A stretch of 64,000 nucleotides of DNA from Streptomyces sp. SN-593 (GTDB lineage: Bacteria > Actinomycetota > Actinomycetes > Streptomycetales > Streptomycetaceae): the NCBI RefSeq assembly GCF_016756395.1, contig NZ_AP018365.1, positions 2,301,501 to 2,365,500 of the forward strand. The letters are read 5' to 3'. Position 1 is the stretch's first letter; each line of letters begins with the position of its first letter. Below, one piece after another: positions 50,301 through 61,500 of this stretch. The notes beneath the pieces are model-generated. The model was not told the DNA's origin and did not search any database. It worked only from the letters and a program-made list of their open reading frames with translations. The translations under genes and the position numbers were made by a program.

Positions 50301-52459
50301 CCCTCAAGCGAGTCGACGACCTCGGCCTCCCCGGCCTGCACCGCCACCATCCCGCCCCCGGCAGGCAACCCGCTCATCAACCGACCCCGCGCCGCCACCA
50401 ACGCCGACGCGTCCGCCAACGACAACACCCCCGACACATGCGCGGCCGCGATCTCCCCCACCGAATGACCGACCAGGAAGTCCGGACGCACCCCCAGCGA
50501 CTCCACCAACCGGAACAACGCCACCTCGACCGCGAACAACCCCGCCTGCGTGTACTGCGTGTCGTTCAGCAGTTCCGCGTCCGCCGAACCCTCCTCAGCG
50601 GCCAACACCACCGACAACGGCCGCTCCAACAACGGGTCGAGATGCCCGCACACCTCCTCCAACGCCCCCGCGAACACCGGGAAGGCGCCCGCCAACCCCG
50701 CACCCATCCGGGCCCGTTGCGCACCCTGACCCGAGAACACGAACGCCGTCTTCCCCGACTGCGTCCGCCCCTGGACCACCCCCGCACCCGGCTCACCCGA
50801 CGCCAACGCCCCCAACCCCGCCACCAACGCGTCCCGATCCGACGCCGACACCGCCGCCCGGTACTCCAGATGCGCCCGAGTCGTCGCCGCCGACCACCCC
50901 ACATCCAGCACACCCACCCCCGGCCGCGCCACCACGAACTCACGCAACCGCGCCGCCTGCGCCCGCAACGCCACCTCGTCCCGCGCCGACACCACCACCG
51001 GCACCACCGGAGCCTGGGCCCGATCCGCCGGCGGGGCCTGGCGCCCGGACTCGGCCGGAGCCTCCGCCGGGGCCTCCTCCAGGATCAGGTGGGCGTTCGT
51101 GCCGGAGATCCCGAAGGACGACACGCCCGCGCGGCGCACCCGCTCCCCGGCCGGCCACGGCTGCGCGTCGGTCAGCAGCCGGACCGCGCCCGACTCCCAG
51201 TCCACCCGCGAGGACGGCTCATCGACGTGCAGCGTCGCCGGCAGCACCTGGTGCCGCAGCGCCTGCACCATCTTGATCACGCCCGCGACACCGGCCGCCA
51301 TCGAGGAGTGCCCGATGTTCGACTTGATCGAGCCCAGCCACAGCGGGTCCGCGTCCTCACGTCCCTGGCCGTAGGTGGCCAGCAGCGCGTGCGCCTCGAT
51401 CGGGTCGCCGAGCTTCGTGCCCGTGCCGTGGCCCTCGACCGCGTCCACCTCGTCGGGCCGCAGCCCGGCCGCCGACAGCGCGGAACGGATCACCCGCTCC
51501 TGCGACGGACCACTCGGCGCGGTCAGCCCGTTCGAGGCGCCGTCCTGGTTCACCGCGCTGCCCCGGATCACCGCCAGCACCCGGTGGCCGCGGCGCTTCG
51601 CGTCCGACAGGCGCTCCATCACCACCAGGCCGACACCGTCGGAGAAGCCGGTGCCGTCGGCGCCCTCGGCGTACGACTTGCACCGGCCGTCGGCGGCCAG
51701 CCCCCGCTGCCGGGAGAACTCCACCAGCAGGAACGGCCCGGACAGCACCGTCACGCCGCCGGCCAGCGCGAGCGAGCACTCGCCCGACCGCAGCGCCTGC
51801 GCCGCCAGGTGCATCGCCACCAGCGACGAGGAGCACGCCGTGTCCACCGACACCGCCGGGCCCTCCAGGCCCAGGCTGTAGGCGACCCGGCCCGAGACCA
51901 CGCTCGACGTCCCGCCGGTCAGCCGGAACCCCTCCAGGTCGGACCGGCCGCCCAACTGCGTCCCGGACCCCGGGTAGTCGGTGAGGCCGACCCCGCAGAA
52001 CACCCCGGTGTCGCTGCCGCGCAGCGACTCCGGGTCGATGCCCGCGTCCTCCAGCGCCTCCCACGAACCCTCCAGCAGCAGCCGCTGCTGCGGGTCCATC
52101 GCCAACGCCTCACGCGGACTGATCCCGAAGAACCCCGCGTCGAAGTCGCCCACGCCGTCGGCGAATCCGCCGCGCTGGGCGTAGAAGGTCCCGAGCTTCT
52201 CCGGGTCCGGGTCGTACAGCCGCTCCAGGTCCCAGCCGCGGTCCTCCGGCAGCCCCTGCATCGCGTCCCGGCCCGTCGCCACCAGGTCCCACAGTTGCTC
52301 GGGCGACGAAGCGCCGCCCGGGTAACGGCAACTCATCCCCACGATCGCCAGCGGCTCGGTCGCCTGGGCCATGAGCCGCCGGTTCTGCTGCCGCAGCCGT
52401 TCCGCTTCCTTGACCGACCGCCTCAGGGCCTCGACGAGCTCGTTCTGGTCGCCAGCCAT
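28205..52459 (-). CDS. PKS-B: four-module type I polyketide synthase with terminal thioesterase (modules 2-5)
   Basis: 8084 aa from the ATG at 52459 with GGAGGA upstream. Residues 1-32 form a coiled-coil docking helix ([21 protein letters not shown]) matching the C-terminal docking domain of PKS-A. Module 2 (~35-1805): KS-AT-DH-KR-ACP. Module 3 (~1829-3570): KS-AT-DH-KR-ACP. Module 4 (~3585-5690): KS-AT-DH-ER-KR-ACP. Module 5 (~5706-7790): KS-AT-DH-ER-KR-ACP, then TE (~7830-8084). Every KS has DTACSSS, EGHGTGT and NIGH. AT2, AT4 and AT5 have GHSVGE and HAFH (malonyl); AT3 has GHSQGE and YASH (methylmalonyl). All KRs have the LDD motif of B-type reductases plus catalytic Ser and Tyr. All ACPs carry GFDSL. 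It releases the chain as an acid or lactone. Only 54 bp after PKS-A, so almost certainly one transcript. Confidence 0.95.
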   Translation of the reverse strand: MAGDQNELVEALRRSVKEAERLRQQNRRLMAQATEPLAIVGMSCRYPGGASSPEQLWDLVATGRDAMQGLPEDRGWDLERLYDPDPEKLGTFYAQRGGFADGVGDFDAGFFGISPREALAMDPQQRLLLEGSWEALEDAGIDPESLRGSDTGVFCGVGLTDYPGSGTQLGGRSDLEGFRLTGGTSSVVSGRVAYSLGLEGPAVSVDTACSSSLVAMHLAAQALRSGECSLALAGGVTVLSGPFLLVEFSRQRGLAADGRCKSYAEGADGTGFSDGVGLVVMERLSDAKRRGHRVLAVIRGSAVNQDGASNGLTAPSGPSQERVIRSALSAAGLRPDEVDAVEGHGTGTKLGDPIEAHALLATYGQGREDADPLWLGSIKSNIGHSSMAAGVAGVIKMVQALRHQVLPATLHVDEPSSRVDWESGAVRLLTDAQPWPAGERVRRAGVSSFGISGTNAHLILEEAPAEAPAESGRQAPPADRAQAPVVPVVVSARDEVALRAQAARLREFVVARPGVGVLDVGWSAATTRAHLEYRAAVSASDRDALVAGLGALASGEPGAGVVQGRTQSGKTAFVFSGQGAQRARMGAGLAGAFPVFAGALEEVCGHLDPLLERPLSVVLAAEEGSADAELLNDTQYTQAGLFAVEVALFRLVESLGVRPDFLVGHSVGEIAAAHVSGVLSLADASALVAARGRLMSGLPAGGGMVAVQAGEAEVVDSLEGFGGRLSVAAVNGPRAVVVSGEREALDAWLLLPRWGDRKTTRLRVSHAFHSALMEPMLAEFAEVAGRLVFCEPSIPVVSNVSGSVASSGELADPGYWVRHAREAVRFADGISALAGLGVTRFLELGPDGSLTALARQVVDEAGSEAGSEAVLVPALRARLGEPEAFAAFLGQVHAAGVAVDWASFYAGTGATTVSLPTYAFQHERYWLAPGAAMPGAVAPGAERVDHPLLTSGVRIGDQDQWLFTGRMSTDSDAWVTEHMLFGTVVVPGVTLVELALTAGRQVGCPVVEELVLGTPFLLAGDAAVQLQVTLAEADENGHRAVAIYTVPEGGGHDAAVCHARGVVAAGDEDEPGFEPAAEWAAQWPPQDAEPVPAERLYDQLTELGYDYGPVFQGMRAAWRDGDDIYVDVALDDEHTAAAGAFGIHPALFDAVVQGGVPLFTGGSQHKMPFSWTGVRLGRRGVSRVRVRAGALGDSTVRFDAVDETGAPVVSVRSLVLRPVDQAQLAGSARAADASLFTVDWTEVAGAGGAAPAGVAVLGEVAVPGAVVRTETDADGDAGLGELSGVEARFADLGALVAAVASGAVVPGAVVVAASSGVGAGGGAEEVAAAAHVAVAETLGLVREWLAAEVLAESRLVLVTRGAVSTGGEAPDVAAAAVWGLVRSAQSEHPGRFALVDLDAHAEGDAAEVELAALAALDEPQVAVRGGLVVAPRLARAVVSSAPAVESAADAGAEGAVLVTGGTGGLGALVARHLVVTGGVRHLVLASRRGLEAPGAAGLTAELEGLGARVRVMACDVADREQLTALLGSLEVPLTGVVHAAGVLDDGLVASLSPGQLDRVMRPKLDAALLLDELTADAGLRSFVLFSSVAALIGSAGQGNYAAANAGLDALAARRRAEGRPAVSLAWGLWAAETGMTGELDAAHLARLERMGVQALSSESGLELLDAAQRVDAALVAPVQLDLAALREQARAGTAVPLLAGLVRAPGRVGRAGGGGSLAQRLAGVDREQWERVTLDLVTAQVAAVLGHASASAVDAVRAFKEQGFDSLSSVELRNRLAQATGLKLPATLVFDHPSATAVATFLVAQVPGADAGAGKAAAVRVPARRRADVDEPLAIVGMACRYPGGVSSPEGLWDLVASGRDAISGLPGDRGWDLERLYDPDPERAGTVYARGGGYLDGAGDFDAGFFGISPREALAMDPQQRLLLEGAWEALENAGIDPGSLRGSDTGVFTGAVASEYGNGSTPELEGFRLTGSTTSVVSGRLSYTFGLQGPAVSVDTACSSSLVAMHLAAQALRNGECSLALAGGATVMSGPFLLVEFSRQRGLSPDGRCRAYSAEADGTGFSDGVGLVVMERLSDAKRLGHQILAVIRGSAVNQDGASNGLTAPSGPAQERVIRSALSAAGLRPDQVDAVEGHGTGTKLGDPIEAQALLATYGQDRPAEQPLWLGSIKSNIGHSSAAAGVAGVIKMVQALRHRHLPATLHADEPSPHIDWESGAVKLLTEARPWTDPGRPRRAAVSSFGVSGTNAHMILEEAPAPEPAAEQPQTEPARTLPVVPVLVSAKDEAGLRAQAGRLREHLIARPGLGLADVGYSTALTRSHLELRAAVSAADRDGLLADLAGLAAGEPGGSLAQGRASSGETVFVFPGQGAQWVGMAVGLLESSAVFAGEVAACDEELGRLVGWRVVDVLREVVGAPSLERVDVVQPVLFAVMVGLAAVWRSVGVEPDVVVGHSQGEIAAAYVAGGLSLGDAVRVVALRSRLVGERLAGLGGMVSVGLSVGEVEGWIGRFGGRVSVAAVNSPRSVVVSGEPGPLDELLEEWEREGVRARRVPVDYASHSAQVGVMEEELLEVLAPLVPRAGRVPFYSTAAGGFVSTETLDGGYWYANLRGQVGFEEAVRSLAARGARSFLEMSPHPVLVSAVSETVQEVEGGDLVRVVGSLRRGEGGPGRFAMSLAEAHVAGVGVDWAAFYAGTGARRVDLPGYAFQRSRYWLPVRAGGGDLAGSGLARFGHPMLSAAVRVGDRDEWVFAGRVSQDSQPWIQDHAVFGTVIVPGVALAELALAAGGQVEAPVVEELVLQVPLLLAEDEELDLQVTVGAPDEEGRRDIAIYTAPGEGAGQEGARPTCHARGVLSPDTALPASLDWARAWPPQDAEPVSVDGFYERLAHLGYDYGPSFKALHAIWEQDEYVYAEAVLPDDHVAGARRYGIHPGLLDSSLHSGLGWLDKGGDHAAQLPFSWAGVRLGVPGCARVRVRISSTADSTLHVDIADEQGRLVVSAEQLAFRPVDQAQLDGARRTETGSLHTLDWTPVASAADAVRPQVAALGELSGVEGRFADLGALVAAVASGAVVPGAVVVAASSGVGADGGAEEVAAAAHVAAAETLGLVREWLAAEVLAESRLVLVTRGAVSTGGEAPDVAAAAVWGLVRSAQSEHPGRFALVDLDPAGEIGGVAPDWAALAALDEPQVAVRGGLVVAPRLARAVVSSAPPAAADADGAVLVTGGTGGLGALVARHLVTVNGARHLVLVSRRGPEAPGAAELAAELEDFGARVRVVACDVADREQLAALLGSLEVPLTGVVHAAGVLDDGLVASLSPGQLDRVMRPKLDAALLLDELTTGTDLQSFVLFSSVAALIGSAGQGNYAAANAGLDALAARRRAEGRPAVSLAWGLWAAETGMTGELDAAQLTRLNRMGVQPLPSDLGLELLDAAQRVDAALVAPVQLDLAALREQARAGTAVPLLAGLVRVPKRPERAGGAGSLAQRLAGVDREQWEQVALDLVTAQVASVLGHASASAVDPGRAFKELGFDSLSAVELRNRLAQATGVKLPATLIFDHPRPTAVAGFLVRQLSGAGAVKAVATRAPARRRAEVDEPLAIVGMACRYPGGASSPEQLWDLVASGRDAISELPGDRGWDLERLYDPDPDRAGTVYTRGGGYLDGAGDFDAGFFGISPREALAMDPQQRLLLEGAWEALEDAGIDPGSLRGSDTGVFCGVGPSDYISGLMAGGGGAELEGFRMTGGTTSVVSGRVAYSLGLEGPAVSVDTACSSSLVAMHLAAQALRSGECSLALAGGVTVMAGPFLLVEFSRQRGLSPDGRCRSYAEGADGTGFSDGLGLIVLERLSDARRLGHNVLAVLRGTAVNQDGASNGLTAPSGPAQERVIRSALSAAGLRPDEVDAVEGHGTGTKLGDPIEAHALLATYGQRREADRPLWLGSIKSNIGHSSTAAGVAGVIKMVQALRHQQLPATLHVDAPSSRVDWESGAVRLLTDAQPWPAGERVRRAGVSSFGVSGTNAHVILEEAPVVAEEPRTEPERTLPVVPVVVSARDEVALRAQAARLREFVVARPGVGVLDVGWSAATTRAHLEYRAAVSASDRDALVAGLGALASGEPGAGVVQGRTDAGKTAFVFSGQGAQRARMGAELAGAFPVFAGALEEVCGHLDPLLERPLSVVLAAEEGSADAELLNDTQYTQAGLFAVEVSLFRLAASLGIRPHFLVGHSVGEIAAAHVSGVLSLPDASALVAARGRLMSALPSGGGMVAVQAGEAEVVDSLEGFAGRLSVAAVNGPRAVVVSGEQEALDAWLLLPRWRDRKTTRLRVSHAFHSALMEPMLAEFAEVAGRLVFSEPSIPVVSNLTGTVTGSGELADPGYWVRHAREAVRFADGISALAELGVTRFLELGPDGSLTALARQVVDEAGSEAGGEALFVPALRARLGEPEAFAAFLGQVHAAGVAVDWAAFYAGTGATTVSLPTYAFQHERYWLASLVGAGDPAAAGLARLDHPLLTAAVPVGDQGQWLFTGRLSQEIQPWSGDHTVLGAVIVPGAALVELALAAGRQVGCPVIDELVLQVPLPVPDRDAVPLQVMVGEPGPDGRRDVAIYTRSAVAGQDDPAAAAGVMTCHARGTLAEEAGLLALAFPAEWPPEGAEPVAVEGLYDRLADADYAYGPAFQALRAAWRDGEDVYAEIDLPEEAGSASGFGIHPALLDAALHGGLLDRDGTTPVELPFSWSGVRLDQRGTSRARVRITPAGPSGTRIDIADETGAPIASVRELASRPVDQAQLAGAGRAADGSLFTMEWNEVAGMGGAAPVGVALLGDVPEPAAGSAADQAEDPAARADTGADPRFADLDALLAAVAAGAAVPDAVVTAVPSGAAPDDAAADAADAAGTVRAAAARTLALVQEWLAADALSGARLVLVTRGAISTGGEAPDVAAAAAWGLVRSAQSEHPGRFALVDLDPVGGIGGDGSEGGGDDAAAALDWAVLAALDETQVAVRGDRVLAPRLARATASAAPTEGPWLLQAATKGSLEGLALVPADTDRPLEPGEVRIAVRAAGLNFRDVLITLGLYPGDATLGSEAAGTVLETGADVTDLAPGDRVMGMTADTFGPVVIVDRRLVARIPADWSFEQAAAVPVVYLTAYYGLKHLAGLSAGERVLIHSAAGGVGMAAVQVANYLGAEVYATASPAKWEAVRALGVPAERIANSRDLGFAETFARETGGEGVDVVLDALAGEFVDASLGLLPRGGRFLEMGKADVRDPQAVAAAHPGVEYRSFDLFEVSPERLGRMLAEIVDLFAGGVLTHAPIRTWDIRQYAEAFRFLREGRNTGKVVFTVPQPADPGHAVLVTGGTGGLGALVARHLVTVNGARHLVLASRRGLEAPGAAELAAELEDLGCRVRVAACDVADRGQLTALLGSLDTPLAGVVHAAGVLDDGLLASMTPEQLERVVRPKLDAALLLDELTTGTDLQSFVLFSSVAALIGSAGQGNYAAANAGLDALAARRRAEGRPAVSLAWGLWAAETGMTGELDAAQLTRLNRMGVQPLSAEFGLELLDAAQRVDAALVAPVQLDLAALREQARAGTAVPLLAGLVRTPGRTARAGGGGSLAKRLAGVDREQWEQVALDLVRTQVAAVLGHASASAVDPGRAFKELGFDSLAAVELRNRLAQATGLKLPATLVFDHPTSLAAAQFLVRQVPGAESPTAAAPAVRVPARRRAEVDEPLAIVGMACRYPGGASSPEQLWDLVASGRDAISELPGDRGWDLERLYDPDPDRTGTVYARGGGYLDGAGDFDAGFFGISPREALAMDPQQRLLLEGAWEALEDAGIDPGSLRGSDTGVFCGAVASEYAGGATPDLEGFRLTGTTTSVMSGRLSYTFGFQGPAVSVDTACSSSLVAMHLAAQALRNGECSLALAGGVTVMSGPFLLVEFSRQRGLSPDGRCKSYAAEADGTGFSDGAGLVVMERLSDAKRLGHKVLAVIRGSAVNQDGASNGLTAPSGPAQERVIRSALSAAGLRPDQVDAVEGHGTGTKLGDPIEAQALLATYGQDRPAEQPLWLGSIKSNIGHSSAASGVAGVIKMVQALRHRHLPATLHADEPSPHIDWESGAVKLLTEARPWTDPGRPRRAAVSSFGVSGTNAHMILEEAPAPKETVPASGPASPKPAAGVSPVVPVVPVVVSARDEVALRAQAARLREFVVARPGVGVLDVGWSAATTRAHLEYRAAVSASDRDALVAGLGALASGEPGAGVVQGRTDAGKTAFVFSGQGAQRARMGAGLAGVFPVFAGALEEVCGHLDPLLERPLSVVLAAEEGSADAELLNDTQYTQAGLFAVEVALFRLVESLGVRPDFLVGHSVGEIAAAHVSGVLSLADASALVAARGRLMSGLPSGGGMVAVQAGEAEVVESLEGFAGRLSVAAVNGPRAVVVSGEQEALDAWLLLPRWRDRKTTRLRVSHAFHSALMEPMLAEFAEVAGRLVFCEPSIPVVSNLTGTVTGSGELADPGYWVRHAREAVRFADGISALAELGVTRFLELGPDGSLTALARQVVDEAGSEAGSEAVLVPALRARLGEPEAFAAFLGQVHAAGVAVDWAAFYAGTGATTVSLPTYAFQHERYWLLPRAAAGDAAAAGQARLDHPLLVAAVPVGDRDEWLLTGRLSLETQPWLADHAVLDTVLVPGAALAELALAAGRQVGTPVVEELVLQAPLPLPAGEAVHLQVTVAEPDESGHRALAVYTRPQAAEHGERPGATCHARGRLAPEDASSVVPFPASWPPAGAVAVPVDGLYERLADAGYAYGPVFQGLRAAWRDGDEVYAEVVLPDEEAGSAEAFGIHPALLDAALHGGLLDHDDVSGVELPFSWSGVRLDRRGTSRVRVRIAPAGPSTTRIDLADEFGGHVGGVREFTSRPVDPAQLAGAGRAADGSLFAVDWVPVTAGTAAARVVILGEQDGAGERHADLDALEAAVTAGAAVPDVVVTAVGSTPAVGDEAATVRAATADALALVQRWLGSEPLSGARLVVVTRGGAGVGAEAPDLGQAPVWGLVRSAQSEHPGRFALVDLDPVDSGDDGDGGIDGSDRSDSGDGAAAPDWAALGALDEPQVAVRGDLVLAPRLARAAAPAVPAEGPWLLSAAEKGSLEGLKLVPSGADRPLEAGEVRVAVRAAGLNFRDVLIALGLYPGDAPLGSEAAGVVLETGADVTDLAPGDRVTGLIPESFGTAAIVDRRLVAPVPDGWSFAQAAAVPVVYLTAYYGLVDLGGLAAGERVLVHAAAGGVGMAAVQLATHLGAEVYATASPAKWDAVRALGVPAERIANSRDLGFAETFARETGGEGVDVVLNALAGEFVDASLSLLPNGGRFLEMGKADVRDPREIADAHPGVRYRAFDSFEAGPDRIQAMLGEVLDLFARGVLAHAPVRTWDVRDGQEAFRFLREGRNTGKVVLTVPGPLDADGAVLVTGGTGGLGALVARHLVATGGTRDLVLASRRGPEAPGAAELAAELEDLGCRVRVAACDVTDRGQLADLLASLDVPLTGVVHAAGVLDDGVVTALAPEQLDRVMRPKVDAALLLDELTADADLRSFVLFSSAAGLIGSSGQGNYAAANAVLDALAARRRASGRPAVSLAWGLWAEETGMAGGLDEAALSRLARQGVLPMPAPLALDLFDRGRAHDRALMVPARFDLGALRVQSGGGLLPPLLAGLVGSPARRTQAAGGTTARRLAAVPEGERPSVALELVRSHVAAVLGHPSPEAVDPGRGFRDLGFDSLAAVELRNRLTQATGLRLPTTLVFDHPEPAAVARFLVGETAAQADAAGTGAARPAAGTAADASGGSSGDGTFSALIRHAHATQSLVEALPLLTDASRFRPSFTSSDLPDAGGYVVKLASGAGLPKLVCVPSFMPGSGPHQFMRFADGFEGKRDVFACSLPGFHGTDSAPGSWRAAIDVLAASIRRAVGDDPFVLVGYSIGGVLAHSIAARLEAEDAGPAGVVMLDTPTPTDEKQILGVFSLVMAEILDRGHGATVIDDASWLAMGTYVRLLTERRLDRISAPSLLIRAGQPLGDSDDVSDWPAWNICDGQVEIAADHFSLIETESAVTAAATEEWLTAGSPTEED
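33531..33996 (-). repeat. Malonyl-AT DNA repeat, copy in module 5
   Basis: 466-bp block that aligns without gaps to 39903-40368 (module 4) and 50547-51012 (module 2), with only scattered differences. It encodes the N-terminal part of the AT domain and its linker from the KS. Confidence 0.8.
35410..41710 (-). other. Module 4: KS-AT(malonyl)-DH-ER-KR-ACP, fully reducing (approximate bounds)
   Basis: AT HAFH type. DH has [11 protein letters not shown] (~38880) and [12 protein letters not shown] (~37440-36480) has [15 protein letters not shown] and the [11 protein letters not shown] cofactor site. KR has the LDD motif; ACP Ser near 35545. Expected result: a saturated unmethylated unit. Confidence 0.85.
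39903..40368 (-). repeat. Malonyl-AT DNA repeat, copy in module 4
   Basis: Same block as 33531-33996 at a constant offset of 6372 bp; differences are a few synonymous-looking changes. Confidence 0.8.
41760..46980 (-). other. Module 3: KS-AT(methylmalonyl)-DH-KR-ACP (approximate bounds)
   Basis: KS Cys near 46460; AT GHSQGE near 45105 and YASH, so methylmalonyl-CoA. DH has [11 protein letters not shown] (~44175) and [12 protein letters not shown] has the LDD motif. ACP Ser near 41890. Expected result: a methyl-substituted double bond (C6=C7) conjugated to the module 2 alkene. Confidence 0.85.
44871..45384 (-). repeat. Methylmalonyl-AT DNA repeat, copy in module 3 (PKS-B)
   Basis: 514-bp block that matches 56805-57318 at a constant offset of 11934 bp. 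The only difference I can see is position 45221 (C) against 57155 (A). Similarity continues on both sides at a lower level. Confidence 0.85.
47040..52360 (-). other. Module 2: KS-AT(malonyl)-DH-KR-ACP (approximate bounds)
   Basis: KS Cys near 51840; AT GHSVGE near 50460 and HAFH, so malonyl-CoA. DH has His in [11 protein letters not shown] (~49525) and the [10 protein letters not shown] aspartate helix. KR has VLDDG and [13 protein letters not shown] Ser near 47165. Expected result: a new double bond (C8=C9 of the final acid) with no methyl. Confidence 0.85.
50547..51012 (-). repeat. Malonyl-AT DNA repeat, copy in module 2
   Basis: Same block as 33531-33996 at a constant offset of 17016 bp. 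Confidence 0.8.
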
Positions 52460-52513
52460 GCTTGTTCCTCCGGGTTCGAGCGCCTAGCGGGGATCAGTTG
52501 CCACGCTTTGTGC

Positions 52514-55500
52514 CTAAACTGCGGTCTCTTCGGTCATCCGGATCAGAGCCGCCGCGTCCATCTCGTCGATCGACGAGCCGCTGTCCTCCTCCGGCGACCC
52601 GTCGTCCGAGGCGTTGCTCACCAGCTCGAGGAGCGCGTCGAGCAGCCCCGCCGCCCGGAGGCGGCCGATCGGGATCGACGTCAGCACGTCCCTGATCTCG
52701 TCCTCCTCCGACGTGCGACGGCCGTTCGGCACGGCGCCGGGCATCGCGACCGGGATCATGTACCGGGTGACGGCGATCGCGGTGGGGTGGTCGAAGACGA
52801 GCGTGGTCGGCAGTTTGAGTCCGGTCGCCTGGGTGAGCCGGTTGCGCAGTTCGACCGCGGACAGCGAGTCGAACCCCAGCTCCTTGAACGCCCGGGCCGG
52901 GTCCACCGCGGCCCCCGACGCGTGCCCGAGCACCGCCGCCACCTGCGCCGTCACCAGGTCGAGCGTCACCTGCTCCCAGTCCTCCTGCCCCACCTGGGCC
53001 AGCCGGGAGGCCAGCGACCCGCCCCCGCCGCCGGCCGCGGTGCGGGACTGCCGCACCTGGACCCGTACGAGTCCGGCCAGCAGGGGCGGCGCCATGCCCT
53101 GCCGGGCCTGGGCCCGGATCGAGGACAGGTCCAACTGCACGGGCGCCACCAGCGCGGCGTCCACCCGCTGGGCGGCGTCCAGCAGTTCGAGTCCCAGCTC
53201 CGTGGGCAGCGGCTGGAGGCCCAGCCGGTTCAGCCGGGTCAGGTCGGCCTCGCCCAGTTCGCCGGTCATCCCGGTGCGGGTCTCCCACAGGCCCCAGGCC
53301 AGCGACACCGCCGGCCGCCCGGACGCCCGGCGCCGCGCGGCCAGAGCGTCCAGGACGGCGTTGGCGGCGGCGTAGTTGCCCTGTCCGGGGTTGCCGATCA
53401 GGGCGGCGACCGAGGAGAACAGGACGAACGACCTCAGGTCCGCGTCCGCGGTCAACTCGTCGAGCAGCAGCGCCGCGTCGACCTTGGGCCGCATCACCCG
53501 GTCCAGTTGCTCCGGCGTCAGGGACGCGACGACGCCGTCGTCCAGGATGCCGGCGGCGTGCACGACCCCGGTCAGCGGGACGTCCAACGACGCGAGCAGG
53601 TCCGCCAGTTGCCCGCGGTCCGTCACGTCGCAGGCCGCGACCCGCACCCGGCAGCCGAGGTCCTCCAGCTCCGCGGCCAGCTCGGCCGCGCCCGGCGCCT
53701 CCGGGCCGCGCCGGGACACCAGCACCAGGTGCCGGGCGCCGTTGACCGTGACCAGGTGCCGGGCGACCAGTGCGCCCAGACCGCCGGTGCCACCGGTCAC
53801 CAGCACCGCGCCGTCCGCGTCGAGCGGCCCCGGCACGGTGAGGACCACCTTGCCGGTGTTGCGGCCCTCGCGCAGGAACCGGAACGCCTCCGCGTACCGG
53901 CGCACGTCCCAGGTCCGCACCGGCGCGTGCGCCAGCACACCCCGGGCGAACAGGTCCAGCACCTCGCCCAGCATCTCCCCGAGCCGCTCGGGGTCGACCT
54001 CGAACAGGTCGAACGCCCGGTACCGCACGCCCGGGTGGGTCTCGGCGATCTCCCGCGGGTCGCGGATGTCCGCCTTGCCCATCTCCAGGAACCGGCCGCC
54101 GTTCGGCAGCAGGCTCAAGGACGCGTCGACGAACTCGCCGGCCAGCGCGTCCAGCACCATGTCCACGCCCTTGCCGTCCGTGGCACGGGCGAAGGTCTCC
54201 GCGAAGTCGAGGTCGCGGGAGTTGGCGATCCGCTCCGCCGGCACGCCCAGGGCGCGTACGGCCTCCCACTTCGCCGGGCTGGCGGTCGCGTAGACCTCCG
54301 CGCCCAGGTGCGTGGCGAGTTGCACCGCCGCCATCCCGACACCGCCGGCCGCCGCGTGCACCAGCACCCGTTCCCCGGCCGCCAACCCGCCGAGGTCCAC
54401 CAGCCCGTAGTAGGCGGTGAGGTACACGATCGGGACCGCGGCCGCCTGTGCGTACGACCAGCCGTCCGGGACCGGCGCGACCATCCGCCGGTCGGCGACG
54501 GCCACCGTGCCGAACGACTCGAGGACGAGACCCATCACGCGGTCGCCCGGTGCCAGGTCGGTGACGTCGGCCCCGGTCTCCAGCACGACACCCGCGGCCT
54601 CGCTGCCCAGCGGCGCGTCACCCGGGTAGACGCCCAACGCGATCAGCACGTCGCGGAAGTTGAGACCCGCCGCCCGCACCGCGACCCGGACCTCACCCGC
54701 CTCCAACGGGCGGTCCGCGCCGGAGGGCACCAGCTTCAGACCCTCCAACGACCCCTTGGCGACCGGCGCCAGCCGCCACGGGCCCTCGGCGGGCACCGCG
54801 GGGGCTCCCGCACGGGCCAGCCGGGGCGCCAGCGTCCGTCCCTCACGCACCGCCACCTGCGACTCGCCGAGGCCCGCCAGCGCGGCCCAGTCCGGCGCGG
54901 CCCCCGCGGCGTCGCCGCCGTCGCCGGCCGGGTCGAGGTCCACCAGGACGAACCGGTCCAGGTGCTCGGACTGCGCGCTGCGCACCAGGCCCCAGGTGGC
55001 GGCCGCCGCGACGTCCGGCACCTCCCCGGCGGTCGAGATCGCGCCCCGGGTCACCAGCACCAGCCGTGCCCCCGACAGCGCGTCGGCGGCCAGCCACTCC
55101 TGCACCAGCGCCAGCGTGCCCGCCGCCACGGCACGCGCCGCACCGGCCTCGCCGCCGGCGGCCGACGCCGTCCCGACCGCGGCGACGACCACCTCCGGCG
55201 CCGCCGCGCCCGCCGCCACCGCGCCGGTCAGCGCACCGAGGTCCGCGTGGCGCTCCCCGGCCCCGGCCAGGTCGCCGAGCACCGCCACCGGCACCGCCGC
55301 GGCCGCCTCGGACGCGCGGACCGGGACCCACTCCACCGTGAACAGGCTGTCCTGCCCGCCGCCCTGGGCGCGCTCCAACTGCGCCTGGTCGACGGGACGG
55401 AAGGCGACGGAGTCCACCGCCGCGATCACCGCCCCCGCGTCGTCGACCATGTCGATGCGGACCGCGGAGTCTCCGGCCGGGGTGATCATGACCCGGGCCC

Positions 55501-58500
55501 GCGTCCCGGACGCCTGCCCGGTCCTGATCCCCGACCACGCGAACGGCAGGCCCACCTGCGAGCCGGCCCGCGCGTCCATCAGGCTGCCGTGCAGCGCGGC
55601 GTCCAGCAGCGCCGGGTGGATGCCGAAGCCCTGGGCGGAGCCGGCGTCCTCCTCCGGGAGGGCGAGTTCGGCGTAGACCCGGTCGCCGTCGCGCCAGGCC
55701 GCCCGCAGGCCCTGGAAGAGCGGCCCGTACTCGTAGCCCGCCTCCGCCAGCCGTTCGTACAGCCCCTCGACCGGCTCGGCGGCGCCACCCTGCGGCGGCC
55801 ACTGCGCCGGGAACCGCACCGCGGGGGACTCGACCTCCGAGCCGAGCTTGCCGCGCGCGTGGCAGGTGGGCTGGACGCCCTCCTGTCCGGCGCCCTCACC
55901 CGGCGCGGTGTAGACCGCGATGTCCCGGCGCCCGTCCTCGTCCGGCGCGCCCACCATGACCTGGAGGTCCAGCCCGCCGTCCTCGGACAGCAGCAGCGGG
56001 ACCTGGAGCACCAGTTCCTCGACGACCGGGCAGTCCAGGTGCGCACCCACCGCCGACGACAGCTCCGCCAGCGCCGCGCCGGGGACGATCACCATGCCGA
56101 ACACGGCGTGGTCCCGCGTCCACGGCTGGGCCTCCTGCGACACCCGCCCGGCGAAGACCCACTCGTCGCGGTCGCCGACACGCACCGCCGCCGACAGCAT
56201 CGGGTGCCCGAACCGCGCCAGGCCGGACCCGGCCAGGTCGCCGCCGCCCGCCCGTACGGGCAGCCAGTAGCGCGACCGCTGGAACGCGTAGCCCGGCAGG
56301 TCCACCCGCCGGGCACCGGTCCCCGCGTAGAACGCGGCCCAGTCCACACCGACCCCCGCCACATGCGCCTCGGCCAGCGACATCGCGAACCGGCCCGGTC
56401 CCCCCTCACCACGCCGCAACGACCCGACCACCCGCACCAGATCACCGCCCTCCACCTCCTGCACCGTCTCGCTCACCGCCGAGACCAGCACCGGATGCGG
56501 CGACATCTCCAGGAAGGCACCGACCCCCTGCCCGGCCAGCGACCGGACCGCCTCCTCGAAGCCGACCTGGCCGCGCAGGTTCGCATACCAGTACCCGCCG
56601 TCCAACGTCTCCGTGCCCACGAAGCCACCCACCGCCGTCGAGTAGAACGGCACCCGACCCGCCCGCGGCACAAGAGGCGCCAACACCTCCAGCAACTCCC
56701 CCTCCATCACCCCGACCTGCGCCGAGTGCGACGCGTAGTCCACCGGGACCTTCCGGGCCCGCACCCCCTCCTGCCTCCACTCCTCCAGCAGTTCGTCCAG
56801 CGGGCCCGGCTCACCCGACACCACCACCGACCGCGGACTGTTCACCGCCGCCACCGACACCCGACCCCCGAACCGACCGATCCACCCCTCCACCTCACCC
56901 ACCGACAACCCCACCGACACCATCCCCCCCAACCCCGCCAACCGCTCCCCCACCAACCGCGACCGCAACGCCACCACCCGCACCGCATCACCCAACGACA
57001 ACCCACCCGCCACATACGCCGCCGCAATCTCCCCCTGCGAATGCCCCACCACCACATCCGGCTCCACCCCCACCGAACGCCACACCGCCGCCAACCCCAC
57101 CATCACCGCGAACAACACCGGCTGCACCACATCCACCCGCTCCAACGACGGCGCACCCACCACCTCCCGCAACACATCCACCACACGCCACCCCACCAAC
57201 CGCCCCAACTCCTCATCACACGCCGCCACCTCCCCCGCGAACACCGCAGAGGACTCCAACAACCCCACCGCCATCCCCACCCACTGCGCCCCCTGCCCCG
57301 GAAACACGAACACCGTCTTCCCGGTGTGCGCGCGGCCCTCGACCACGCCCGACCCCGCGTCGCCCACGGCCAGGCCGGCCAGCGACGCGAGCAGCCCGTC
57401 GCGGTCGGCGGCCGACACCGCGGCGCGGTACTCCAGGTGCGCCCGCGTGGTCGCCGTGGAGTACCCGACGTCCGCCAGGCCCAGCCCAGGCCGCGCGATC
57501 AGGTGCTCCCGCAACCGACCCGCCTGCGCCCGCAGCCCCGCCTCGTCCTTCGCCGACACCAGCACCTGCACGGGCACGGGCACCAGCGCCGGCACCGCGG
57601 GACATCCCCCGCCCGCCCCCTGATCCGGCTCCTCGGCACCCGCCGGGGCCTCCTCCAGGATGACGTGCGCGTTCGTGCCGGAGATCCCGAACGACGACAC
57701 GCCCGCGCGGCGCACCCGCTCCCCGGCCGGCCAGGGCCGCGCGTCGGTCAGCAGCCGGACCGCGCCCGACGCCCAGTCGACGTGGCCGGAGGGCGCGTCG
57801 ACGTGCAGCGTGGCCGGCAGCACCTCGTGCCGCAGCGCCTGCACCATCTTGATCACGCCCGCGACACCGGCGGCCGCCTGGGTGTGGCCGATGTTCGACT
57901 TCATCGAGCCGAGCCACAGCGGGCTCTCCGCGTCCCGCCCGCGGCCGTAGGCGGCCAGCAGGGCCTCGGCCTCGATCGGGTCACCGAGCTTGGTGCCCGT
58001 GCCGTGGCCCTCGACCGCGTCCACCTCGTCGGGCCGCAGCCCGGCCGCGGCCAGTGCCTGCCCGATCACCCGCTGCTGGGCGGAACCGTTCGGCGCGGTC
58101 AGGCCGTTGGAGGCGCCGTCCTGGTTGATCGCCGAGCCGCGCAGCACCGCCAGGACGCGGTGGCCGTTGCGCCGGGCGTCGCTCAGCCGCTCGATCGCGA
58201 TCACCCCGGCGCCCTCGCCCCACCCGGTGCCGTCGGCGGCGGCCGCGTACGCCTTGCAGCGGCCGTCGGGGGCGAGGCCGCCCTGCCGGCTGAACTCGGC
58301 GAAGATCCCGGGGGTGGACATGACGGTGGCGCCGCCGGCCAGCGCGAGCGAGCACTCGCCGTTGCGCAGCGCCTGCGCGGCCAGGTGTGTCGCCACCAGC
58401 GACGAGGAGCAGGCGGTGTCCACGGTGACGGCGGGGCCCTGGAGGCCGAGCGCGTACGCGACGCGTCCGGAGGCGACGCTCGGGCTGTTGCCGGTCAGCA

Positions 58501-61500
58501 GGTAGCCGTCGTAGCCGTCGGCCTGCTCGTGCAGCCGCGGCCCGTAGTCCTGGCCCATCACGCCGGTGAACACGCCGACCTGGCCGCCGCGCAGCGAGCC
58601 GGGGTCGATGCCGGCGTCCTCCAGCGCCTGCCAGGCCGTCTCCAGCAGCAGCCGCTGCTGGGGGTCCATGGCCGTGGCCTCGCGGGGGCTGATGCCGAAG
58701 AAGTCCGGGTCGAACTCGTCCGCGTCGTAGAGGAACCCTCCGTTGCGGGTGTACGACGTGCCGGAGCGGCCCCGGGTCGGGTCGTACAGCGCGGCCAGGT
58801 CCCAGCCGCGGTTGGCGGGGAACTCGCCGATCGCGTCCCGCCGGCCGGCGACGAGATCCCACAGGGACTCGGGCGAGTCGGCGTCCCCGGGGTAGCGGCA
58901 GGCCATACCGACGATCGCCAGCGGTTCCGTGCTCACCGACGGCTGCGCGGCCGGCTGGACGGAGGCTGCGCCCCCGTCGAGTTCGGCACGCAGGTGGCGC
59001 GCGAGCGCGTCCGGCGTCGGGTGCGCGAAGACCAGCGTGTCCGGCAGTTCGAGGCCGGTGGCGGCGGCGAGCCGGCCCCGCAGTTCGAGGGCGGCCCCGG
59101 AGTCGAGGCCGAGGTCCTTGAAGGTGCGCGAGACGTCGACGGCGTCCGGTGAGGCGTGCCCGAGGGTGATGGCGGTCGCCTTCTGGACGACGCCCACCAG
59201 GTCCTCGGTGCGCGGGGCGGTGCCCGCGGCGGTGTCCTCCGGCGCACCGGCGGCGGGCCGCGGGCCGGCGGGGGCCGGTGCGGCCGGGAGCGGCAGGGGC
59301 GTTCCCGCCGGGGCCGTGGCGTTCCCGGTGGCGGCGCCGAACCAGAAGCGCTCGCGCTGGAAGGCGTAGGTCGGCAGGTGGACCCGGCGGCCGGTGCCCG
59401 GCGCCGGTGCCCAGTCCAGCGCGCCGCCCTGCACGTGGTACTGGGCGACCGAGGTGAGGAACTGCCGCAGGCCGCCGTGGCCGCGGCGCAGCGTGCCGGT
59501 CACGAGCGCGTCGCTGACGTCGGCGTCCCGCAGCGTCTCCCCGATGCTGCCGACCAGTCCCGGGTGCGGGCTGGTCTCGACGAAGGCGCGGTTGCCGTCG
59601 GCGAGCGCGGCACGGACGGCCGGCTCGAACTCGACCGTTTGGCGCAGGTTGCGGAACCAGTAGGCGGCGGTCAGCTCGGTGGTGTCCAGCAGCCCGCCGG
59701 TGACGGTCGAGTAGAAGGCCAGGTCCGCGCGCCGGGGCCGGATCGGGGCGAGCAGCCGCAGCAGGTCCTGCTCGATGGCGTCGACCTGCGGCGAGTGGGA
59801 GGCGTAGTCGATCGGGACCTCGCGGACGCGGACGCCGTCGGCCCGGCACGCGGACATCAGTTCCGCGAGGGCGGCGGGGTCGCCGGAGACCACCGTGCTG
59901 CCGGGGCCGTTGACCGCGCCCACGCCGAGCAGTCCGGTGTAGCCGGCGATCCGCTCGCGGACGGCGTCGACCGGCTCGGCCACCGACACCATCCCGCCGA
60001 GGCCGGCCACGGCCTTGAGCGCCTGGCCGCGCAGCGCGACGACGGCGGCGGCGTCCGACAGCGACAGCGCGCCGGCGACGTGCGCGGCCGCGATCTCGCC
60101 CTGGGAGTGCCCGATGACGGCTGCCGGGGCCACGCCCTGGGCCTGCCAGAGGCGGGCCAGGGCGACCATCACCGCGAACAGCGCCGGCTGCACCACGTCG
60201 CCGCGGTCCAGCGACGGCGCGCCCGGCGCCCCGCGCACCACGTCGAGCACCGACCAGTCCTGGTACGCGGACAGGGCCTCGGCGCACGCGGTCAGGTGCT
60301 CGGCGAAGACGGGCGAGGTGTCCAGCAGGTCGCGGGCCATCCGCGGCCACTGCGATCCCTGCCCGGGGAAGACGAAGACCGTCCCGCCGACGGCGCGGGC
60401 GGTGCCCTCGACCACGTTGGCGGCCTGGTCTCCGGCCTGGAGGGTGTGAAGGCCGGCGCGGAGTTCCGCGTGGTCGTCGCCGAGGACGACGGCGCGCTGC
60501 TCGAACGCCTGGCGCGTGGTGGCCAGCGCCCGGGCCGTGTCGGCGGTGGGCACCTCGGGCCCCGACGCGGCGTGCGCGCGCAGCCGGGCGGCCTGCGCGC
60601 GCAGCGCCGGGGTGGTGCGGGCGGACAGCGGCCAGGAGTGCGCGGCGATGTGGTCGGCGGGGACGTCGGCCGGGATGTCGGCGGGGACGTCCGCGGGGGC
60701 TTCGGCAGGGGCCTCGGCAGGGATGTCGGCGGGGGCCGGCCCGGCCGGCCCGCCCGCGGGCTGCTCGGCCACGACGAGGTGGCAGTTGGTGCCGCCCATG
60801 CCGAACGAGCTGACGCCCGCGACCAGCCGGCGCCCCTCGTCCGGCCACGGCCCCTGCGCGGCCTGGACGCTCAGGCCCAGCTCGGCCAGCGGGATGGCGG
60901 GGTTGGGGTGCTCGTAGTTGAGGCTGGCCGGGACGTGGCGGCGCTCGATGCTGAGCAGTACCTTCAGCAGCCCGGCGACGCCGGACGCGCCTTCCAGGTG
61001 GCCGATGTTGGTCTTCAGCGAGCCGACGCGCAGCGGCCGGTCCGCCGGCCGGCCGGTGCCGAGCGCGGCGCCCAGCGCCGCCGCCTCGATCGGGTCGCCG
61101 ACCTTGGTGCCCGTGCCGTGCAGCTCGACGTACTGGACGTCGTCCGGCCGGACGCCCGCGGCCCTCACCGCGTCGCGGATGACGTCGCGCTGCGCCTGCT
61201 CGCTGGGCACGGTCAGGCCGTCGGTGAGGCCGTCGTTGTTGACGGCGCTGCCCAGGATCAGGCCGTATATCCGGTCGCCGTCGGCGCGGGCCCGGTCCGC
61301 CCCCTTGAGCACGACGACGGCGCCGCCCTCGCCGCGGACGAAGCCGTTGGCGCGGGCGTCGAAGGTGTGGCAGCGCCCGTCGGGGGACAGCGCGTTGAAC
61401 TGCTCGGTCATGGCGGTGGTGCCCGGGTCGAGCATGAGGTTGACCCCGCCGGCCAGGGCGAGGTCCGCCTCGCCTCGCCGGATGCTCTCCGCGGCCAGGT

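Noticed and set aside
47084..59152. Second long plus-strand open frame opposite PKS-B and PKS-A
   Set aside because: Same shadow effect of strong third-position G/C bias. It crosses the boundary between two real genes and lacks a ribosome site and recognisable domains.
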